Of a stretch of 64,000 bases of DNA, positions 63,898 through 64,000 are shown piece by piece. Every line of letters begins with the position of its first letter. The stretch's first letter is position 1. The notes under the pieces are model-generated. The model had not been told where the DNA came from. It searched no databases and saw only the letters and a list, made by a program, of their open reading frames with translations. This DNA comes from Cryobacterium sp. PH29-G1 (GTDB lineage Bacteria > Actinomycetota > Actinomycetes > Actinomycetales > Microbacteriaceae). A program made the position numbers and the translations under genes. Location of the stretch: NCBI RefSeq assembly GCF_030063365.1, contig NZ_JASISY010000004.1, positions 62,001 through 126,000 on the forward strand. The letters are read 5' to 3'.

Positions 63898-64000
63898 ATG
63901 CCCAGCACTGACTCGATCGACAGCCCCTCGAACAGCGCGGCGGCATCCGCTCTCACCGAGCCAGATGTGTTGCTGGAGCGCGATGGAACGCTGGCCCGCA
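63898..64000 (+). CDS. Start of an enoyl-CoA hydratase/isomerase-type gene (partial)
   Basis: ATG 63898 with GGAAAGG upstream; 34 codons before the window ends. After a polar leader the frame reads DVLLERDGTLAR, the start of the crotonase fold (usually followed by ITLNRP). The oxyanion-hole and catalytic Glu regions lie beyond the window, so hydratase, isomerase and related members cannot be separated. Confidence 0.6.
   Translation, partial: MPSTDSIDSPSNSAAASALTEPDVLLERDGTLAR

Overview
The window is a high-GC actinobacterial chromosome segment, most likely from Microbacteriaceae. Support comes from a small protein of the type found in that family (1323-1715), a DUF3039 protein, F420/deazaflavin-type oxidoreductases, a Wzm/Wzt plus CDP-glycerol glycopolymer locus, an actinobacterial heliorhodopsin, GTG starts and the local order prfB-ftsE-ftsX-smpB-ssrA. 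No insertion sequence, prophage, integrase or CRISPR array is visible. Both ends cut through genes.

Region 1-7.4 kb is housekeeping and metabolism: a GT-C mannosyltransferase-like fragment, a nitrilase-superfamily amidohydrolase, an alpha/beta hydrolase, an Old Yellow Enzyme, a PLP aminotransferase and a membrane-anchored HtrA protease. Region 7.5-15.4 kb is a surface glycopolymer locus: two family 2 glycosyltransferases, a CDP-alcohol phosphatidyltransferase-like enzyme and a CDP-glycerol polymerase-type enzyme run rightward. A Wzm/Wzt-type ABC exporter and a LicC-like nucleotidyltransferase run leftward. Region 15.7-25.3 kb holds an ABC exporter whose ATPase has a histone-H1-like tail, pncB, a murI-rph-rdgB run, a cation diffusion facilitator, two DedA proteins and tRNA-Leu. 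Region 25.4-28.8 kb is a small catabolic island: a LysR regulator divergent from an MHS symporter and a 3-hydroxybutyrate-dehydrogenase-like SDR. Region 29-33.7 kb is a Tad/Flp pilus operon. Region 34-42.3 kb has transporters, an F420-type oxidoreductase, a pentapeptide protein, then prfB-ftsEX-smpB and tmRNA.

Region 42.4-52.2 kb is the most striking block: one leftward run of nine genes encoding a form I aerobic carbon monoxide dehydrogenase (coxM-coxS-coxL, with the AYACSFR active-site loop) and its assembly factors. These are an XdhC protein fused to a YHS domain, MoxR/CoxD, VWA/CoxE and CoxG with a C-terminal membrane segment. A second XdhC protein and a PIG-L deacetylase follow. Trace CO oxidation as an energy supplement is the natural inference.

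Region 52.3-64 kb contains a CYTH-CHAD protein, an hmp/nsrR nitric-oxide defence pair with a recognisable NsrR-type operator, a TRIC-type channel, a HisN-like phosphatase, tRNA-Lys with a strong terminator, a relic of a LacI regulator, a rhodanese, a heliorhodopsin, a cupin, a J-domain/transmembrane/NERD fusion preceded by a 40-residue coupled ORF, YccF, a cold-shock/DUF1294 fusion, a PPOX F420-type protein and the start of an enoyl-CoA hydratase. Several intergenic spaces in this part, and one near 36.5 kb, carry inverted repeats built on an AACTCC core that look like a dispersed repeat family.
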